From contig NC_052507.1 in assembly GCF_014356525.2 (NCBI RefSeq), positions 35,773,013 through 35,837,012 of the forward strand: 64,000 bases of DNA, in the 5' to 3' direction. The DNA is from Nilaparvata lugens (taxonomy: Eukaryota > Arthropoda > Insecta > Hemiptera > Delphacidae). Of this stretch, positions 59,571 to 64,000 are shown one piece after another. A program made the translations under genes and the position numbers. Under the pieces are notes generated by a model that saw only the letters and a program-made list of their open reading frames with translations, was not told where the DNA came from and made no database searches. Position 1 is the first letter of the stretch. Each line of letters begins with the position of its first letter.

Positions 59571-61077
59571 GATATAGAGATTTTATGATAATATTTATGA
59601 TATTATATTATTTGTATATGCCACTATTCTATGATATAGAGATTTCTGCCAAAGAATTTAAACTAGTGCATAATTAGATCTTTTCATTGATCTCTTATCG
59701 CTTTATCGATAGTGGCCGTACTTCTTATCCAAAAGAAGACTCAATTTTATTAGAATGTTACCTTGTCTAAGCTGGCTGTTTTTCAGTTTCCTAATTCTAT
59801 CCAAGATGGTTTATTTTACTGAATTATTTTATTGTGTCAAACGTGACATCACAATCTGGCTTCAGTAGTCATCACATTTAAATGTACTCTTATTGAGATG
59901 CTACTATAGAGACCACGAGAATGCAATGCAGTCCTCCAAAAAAAATGATCCAAAGATAACAGTGATTTTTCAACAAAAAAGGGTTCAAAAAATAATGAGA
60001 AATTAGAAAATAATAACCACCAGTTGTCTTCCTCCTCAACAAGTTCCATAAGACTGATACGGTGTATCTATGTGAGAAGGGAACAATAAAAGCAGAGAGC
60101 CAATATTGATCGACTGTGAATCAACTGATGCATTGTGCTAAGTGAATGGAAGCCAACTCAATGGAGAAACGGGTGCAGTCTGTAGTCTGTATAGTGGCCG
60201 CGTAACAATTGTACCTCTATTCTGGAAGATTTCATGGCTGTAGCAGGATAATAATGTACAACTTCCTTTGAAGCGCCCGTTGCATTCATTGAAAACACGC
60301 GGCCTGAGAACACACCAAAACGTTTGTTTGCCTATTATAGGAAGTAAGCTAATAAACTTGTTATAGTTTGGAAGAAGTAATTGGAGAGACAGGAAAAGCT
60401 GTTCCAGATGGAGGAGAGGAATGATGTGGTGAAGGAGAATGGGAAGAAACAGAAGAATAGCAGTTTTAAATTAAATGACGTATCGAATTGGAACGTGAGA
60501 TAATTATTTTTTTTGGACAATTGAAATTGAGTTAGATTGTTTATTACGTAATAATTGTATTATCGGCGATCATAGCATTGAATGTATGATTTGGATCAAT
60601 ACAAGAATTCCAATTAATCTATAGTACTGATACAGACACACAAATAGGAGTGATTGCAACGTTCGTAATGTTGCATTCAACAATGAATTAATTTATTTAT
60701 TTATTCATGGAGACAAAAGGTAACCCCATTTTGAGGTCAAAATGAACTATAAGAAAATTTAAGAAGAAATGATTATTTTCATTCATTTCAACCATTTTGA
60801 TTATTCTAGAATTGTGAATTACCAAATGATTTATTGTTGCACTGGAGAAAAAAATTATTTAAAAATCCATAGATATTGGATCAATATCGGGAATAGAACT
60901 TTTCTGCGATGATTGATTTGTAAAATAATCTATTGAGGATTGTAGATGAAGGCTTCACGGAAGATATAGGACTGTTTTCTATCTATTTATTGCGAATAAT
61001 ACCCACATGAGCTTTTTTCTTGTGCATGGGTTATGGAAAGTGCTTTGGTAAATCGATAAGATGATCAATCATCAATG
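59571..61077. other. Unassigned AT-rich DNA
   Basis: No gene recognised. 60985-61077 probably is the body of the SINE whose head lies at 61078-61165. Confidence 0.4.
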
Positions 61078-61165
61078 CCATCGGCGGGATTCGAGCCCAC
61101 GAACGAGGTGGTGCTAGCAGACTGAAATTTGTAACGCTCCTTACCACTAAACCAACCCGGCCACC
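61078..61165 (-). repeat. tRNA-derived SINE head
   Basis: On the minus strand: GGTGGCCGGGTTGGTTTAGT then GGTAAGGAGCG, with an A box (TGGTTTAGTGG, 61144-61154), and GGCTCGAATCC (61087-61097), a consensus B box, 47 bp apart. The two boxes are well preserved, but I could not fold a full acceptor stem, so a SINE is more likely than a working tRNA gene. The body continues to lower coordinates. Confidence 0.65.
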
Positions 61166-61617
61166 GGTTTGAATAGTCAGCCATAAGTCAAATAATCTTT
61201 AACGGTATCTTCACTCTTTGATTACACCAAGAAACTGTTTGAAACGGTTAAAAAGTGGAAAGAGCGATCAAGGTGAACGAATGCAATACTGATTCATTCA
61301 TTCATTTCTTTATTCATTTATACAATAAGTAGCCTACATTATGAAAAAGTACTGATATGAATAAAGTTTTGTTGCATCTAACATATTCATTGATTTTTGT
61401 TGATAAAACAGTATTCAAAATCAATTAACATATCATTCAGTTTTTTGCTAACTAATGAAGCTGAATTTTCTTGAACTGTACACAAACTATTTCACATTAG
61501 TCTTTGGAATTTTTTGTTATTTATCTAACTAAGAAACGTTACATTATCGTTTTTATAAGTTTATACCATAATAAGATATGATGTATTGATAGTGATTCTT
61601 CATATTATGAAAAAATA

Positions 61618-61993
61618 ATGTGGTTAACCGTACAGCGCCCTGTTGAAACAAAACTGCAAGCATCATCAACGCAAGCCAACGTGATGAGACAGATGCACAA
61701 GCGAGTGACGCATGCGATGTGTTGGTGTGCGAGTAGAGGCAGCCGACATACCGGTGCTCGGTGGGAACTTTCTTCGCGCCATACCGGCGAACCGAGCAGA
61801 CCCAGACATGATGCGGGTCTCAGCACGAGGAAGGAAGAACAGGCGGCAGCGGATTACTTGAGACCGCTGCTAGCCTACTTTCACCTTCACTCACAAGGTC
61901 CTCATCTTCTTCCTCCACTTATTCATCAGGTCCTTCTCCTCCCCGACTTCTTCGACGCCCTTATTGGTCTAGTCCCCTCCCCGGTCCAGAGTC
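61618..61993 (+). other. GC-richer block upstream of a candidate promoter
   Basis: Clearly less AT-rich than its surroundings, with CpGs (CATACCGG repeated at 61747 and 61780) and a pyrimidine-rich stretch at 61880-61960. It has an open frame of 136 codons (61618-62028), rich in Arg, His, Pro and Leu and with no recognised domain, most likely by-product of composition. Position suggests a proximal promoter region. Confidence 0.3.
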
Positions 61994-62030
61994 TATATAT
62001 TCACCCGACAACCGTTGTCTTCGTTTAGTC
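61994..62030 (+). promoter_or_regulatory. Candidate core promoter (TATA box plus initiator)
   Basis: TATATAT at 61994-62000 is followed by TTTAGTCC with the candidate start A at 62027, 33 bp from the first T of the TATA box. This spacing suits an animal RNA polymerase II promoter. The initiator is TTAGTC, one change from the arthropod TCAGT form. Confidence 0.35.
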
Positions 62031-62687
62031 CAGCCCGCACTCCTCTCAAGGGCGACAATGAAAACTATCTACCGTGTGACAGCTTCCTCCAATAGTCTCT
62101 TCAATCTGTTGCCTATGTGACATAAACACTCGTCAGCTATTTAAAATCAAATCTCCACGAACTAACCAATTTTATAATAAGGTAATAAGATAATTTTGAA
62201 CTCGCAAAATTGAACTAGTGAACCCGTGTGCCATCAAAATCGATCCCAACTCTACTAGTCACACTACTAGAGCTTCAAGTGACTCGATTTTCGACTCATT
62301 TTATACAGTTTTGTGAACAGTGTAAAAACATCTTCATTGTCGGTGAGAAACACATACGATCTTGGTGAATTGTGGAGAATATAAACTTTTTCAACAAAGT
62401 TTGATAGGAGGACAAAGGATTATGGATAATTGAGTGATTGATTAGCTGCTTCCTGAATGTCTCACAGTTTACTTCGTGGACTGCATATAGTTCATCATCA
62501 AAAACGTATTAGTTTTGTGGAGGAATCAGTCACTTGAGTAGCATCCTGTGTGAAGTGTACTGTGATTGTGGGACCTCTCTCTGCAAGTCGCTGCATTTGC
62601 ACTAGTGATATCCTAACTGTCCAGTGTGGCATCCCGTCTTCAAAGTGGATCACAAGCACAAATAGCATGAGGATAACGATTTATAAG
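62027..62687 (+). other. Candidate first exon (leader plus 7 codons) of a gene running off the right edge
   Basis: From the candidate start site a leader of about 640 nt leads to ATG 62667 (MRITIYK) with A at -3. The frame reaches AAG|GTAATT at 62687/62688, a strong splice-donor context in phase 0. The leader contains upstream ATGs, including a complete 20-codon upstream frame at 62058-62120. The leader matches no repeat in the window. The gene identity cannot be told from seven codons. A false donor in non-genic DNA is a real alternative. Confidence 0.3.
62667..62687 (+). CDS. Possible partial coding segment, seven codons before a splice donor
   Basis: ATG AGG ATA ACG ATT TAT AAG, then GTAATT. 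Without the splice, the frame would run on through VIVNLLLLLLNNCQLF to a stop. A hydrophobic stretch right after the start would also fit a signal anchor if intron retention occurred, but that is speculation. No homologue can be proposed. Confidence 0.2.
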
Positions 62688-64000
62688 GTAATTGTCAATT
62701 TATTACTTCTATTACTTAATAATTGTCAATTATTCTAATCTTCCTGCAAATTCACTCGACATTCTTCTTCAAATAATAACCAATTCCCTGGAGTTAATGT
62801 CTAGATAGAATCATTGCATCTCGGATGTAGGCCTATATAATATTTTCTGAAGAATATGAAATGAAATGAACTCCAAATTAAATTTTTAATGACACCAAAC
62901 AAAGAATAACATAAATAATATGTGTTAAAACCATAAACATGACCAATAATAAAGGTCAAAGGCAATATAATATATAATATTCATGGATTCTCTCATATAA
63001 TTGGGAACACAAATAATGATGATTACATGAACAGAATGAATCAATATAATGCATAAATGGAAGCACTCAAATGAAGTATATTATTATGATAAAATTAATA
63101 AGTGTGATTGTTTCAAGAAATCTTGATAATTAATTTGATTAAGCAAGAACTATATCATCTATAATCATAGATGGTAGGGAAGATACTATAATACTCAAAA
63201 TAAACCATTAACATTGAAATAAAATTAGGGTGATAATATAATGAGATATTACGTTCATGAATGATATCAATTATTCAGTATACGATGCTTCACTTGAAAA
63301 ATGTTTAAATTGAATGATTGAATGATTCATAGATGAATAACTAAATAAATAGATAGATTAAGTAATGTAGATAATGGGAATCAAATCAATCAATATCCTA
63401 TACAAATATAGAATTGTATTTATATAATGGAAGTGAATCCAAAAAGATATTATACACAATAAAATGTATTTCCTCGGAATCAATTATTTGCAAGAGAGTC
63501 ATTTTGAATTAGGAAATAATCAGTTCCAATAAATCAAATATTGTATTGGGAGTAATGTAGAATGAATTGAAAAAAGTACTAATTTCAATTCGATTGATCA
63601 TTGAAATTCAACTATAAATTGATATTCATATTCTCATTCTTCATTATTTGACAAGTACAAAAGGATATTTACAGAGTTCCAATTTTTCTTGAAATGATAG
63701 AGGAACTAGGAACAATAAATTGACACTGAATAGACTACATAGGGCTAGTAACTCTACACGACTGAATGAAGTAAATTCACCACAACCCTAGGATTTAGTT
63801 CTAAGAAACTTAGCTCGTAGCGAGCAATTCTTCCAACAGTTAATAGCAACACAATGTAGGCTATACTGTCGCAGCGCTACATCTATATTAAGTTGCGCAT
63901 TCAAATTACAGGGAGGAAAGTAAGCTCGCTTCCCTCGAGAGGAAAGACTTACTTGTTGTACATTGGAAATTACAGAACAATTCTGGAGCCGCTTTCTTAC
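62688..64000 (+). other. AT-rich DNA, possibly a first intron
   Basis: No coding sequence or recognised repeat. If the donor at 62688 is real, this is intron sequence without an acceptor in the window. A GC-richer stretch with TCGCTTCCCTCGAGAGGAAA appears at 63928-63947. Confidence 0.3.

Noticed and set aside
61078..61165. Functional tRNA gene on the minus strand
   Set aside because: A and B boxes are good, but no complete cloverleaf with an acceptor stem could be drawn; a SINE head fits better.
61618..62028. 136-codon frame in a GC-richer block
   Set aside because: No recognisable domain, low-complexity composition, and it overlaps a likely promoter; kept only as context.

Overview
The window reads as non-genic, transposon-saturated nuclear DNA of an insect. 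It is strongly AT-rich, has no bacterial-type operons, and carries retrotransposon, hAT, pogo/Tigger and tRNA-SINE remnants plus long microsatellites. The repeat repertoire suggests a hemipteran, perhaps a planthopper, but that is inference from general resemblance and was not searched. I found no intact host protein-coding gene. The only hint of one is at the right end (about 61,990-62,690 +): a TATA/initiator-like pair, a leader, and a short first coding exon ending in a good splice donor, with everything downstream outside the window.

Layout. 1-1,012: the 3' part of a long LTR-like element (here LTR1). 4,699-6,300: a hairpin-family fragment (here family T) running into a GC-richer LTR-like block. 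6,373-8,478: LTR1 copy A, directly followed by a decayed R1-like LINE on the minus strand (8,483-12,780, ORF1 and ORF2 recognisable). 12,800-18,640: unassigned DNA with a long polypurine tract. 18,642-22,437: a non-autonomous hAT element containing LTR1 copy B and a palindromic MITE, which itself carries a 25-bp micro-palindrome. 22,839-23,555: a fold-back element. 23,685-25,671: LTR1 copy C. 29,857-30,553: an internally deleted pogo/Tigger element. 31,961-40,487: a fold-back element of family T with a four-level nest of insertions (LTR2, LTR1 copy D, a composite insert, and a repeat with an expanded GAA tail). 40,486-41,090: two tRNA-like SINEs. 45,139-46,311 and 46,590-47,396: two LINE reverse-transcriptase remnants. 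47,467-50,205: another family T copy split by LTR2 copy 2. 50,530-59,570: family P repeats in both orientations around a 1.1-kb satellite with an 8-bp unit. 61,078-61,165: a tRNA-SINE head.

There is no gene system here in the usual sense. What the window offers is a readable order of insertions. LTR1 and LTR2 start TG or near it, end CA or near it, and are flanked by 4-5-bp target duplications, so they behave like solo LTRs of about 2 kb. The unoccupied target of one LTR1 insertion (copy D) is preserved in the second LTR2 copy at about 48,905. That fixes the order: fold-back element first, then LTR2, then LTR1, then the insert inside LTR1. The most unusual small object is a 25-33-bp palindrome found twice (22,071-22,095 and 40,571-40,603), each time between short direct duplications of its host sequence.
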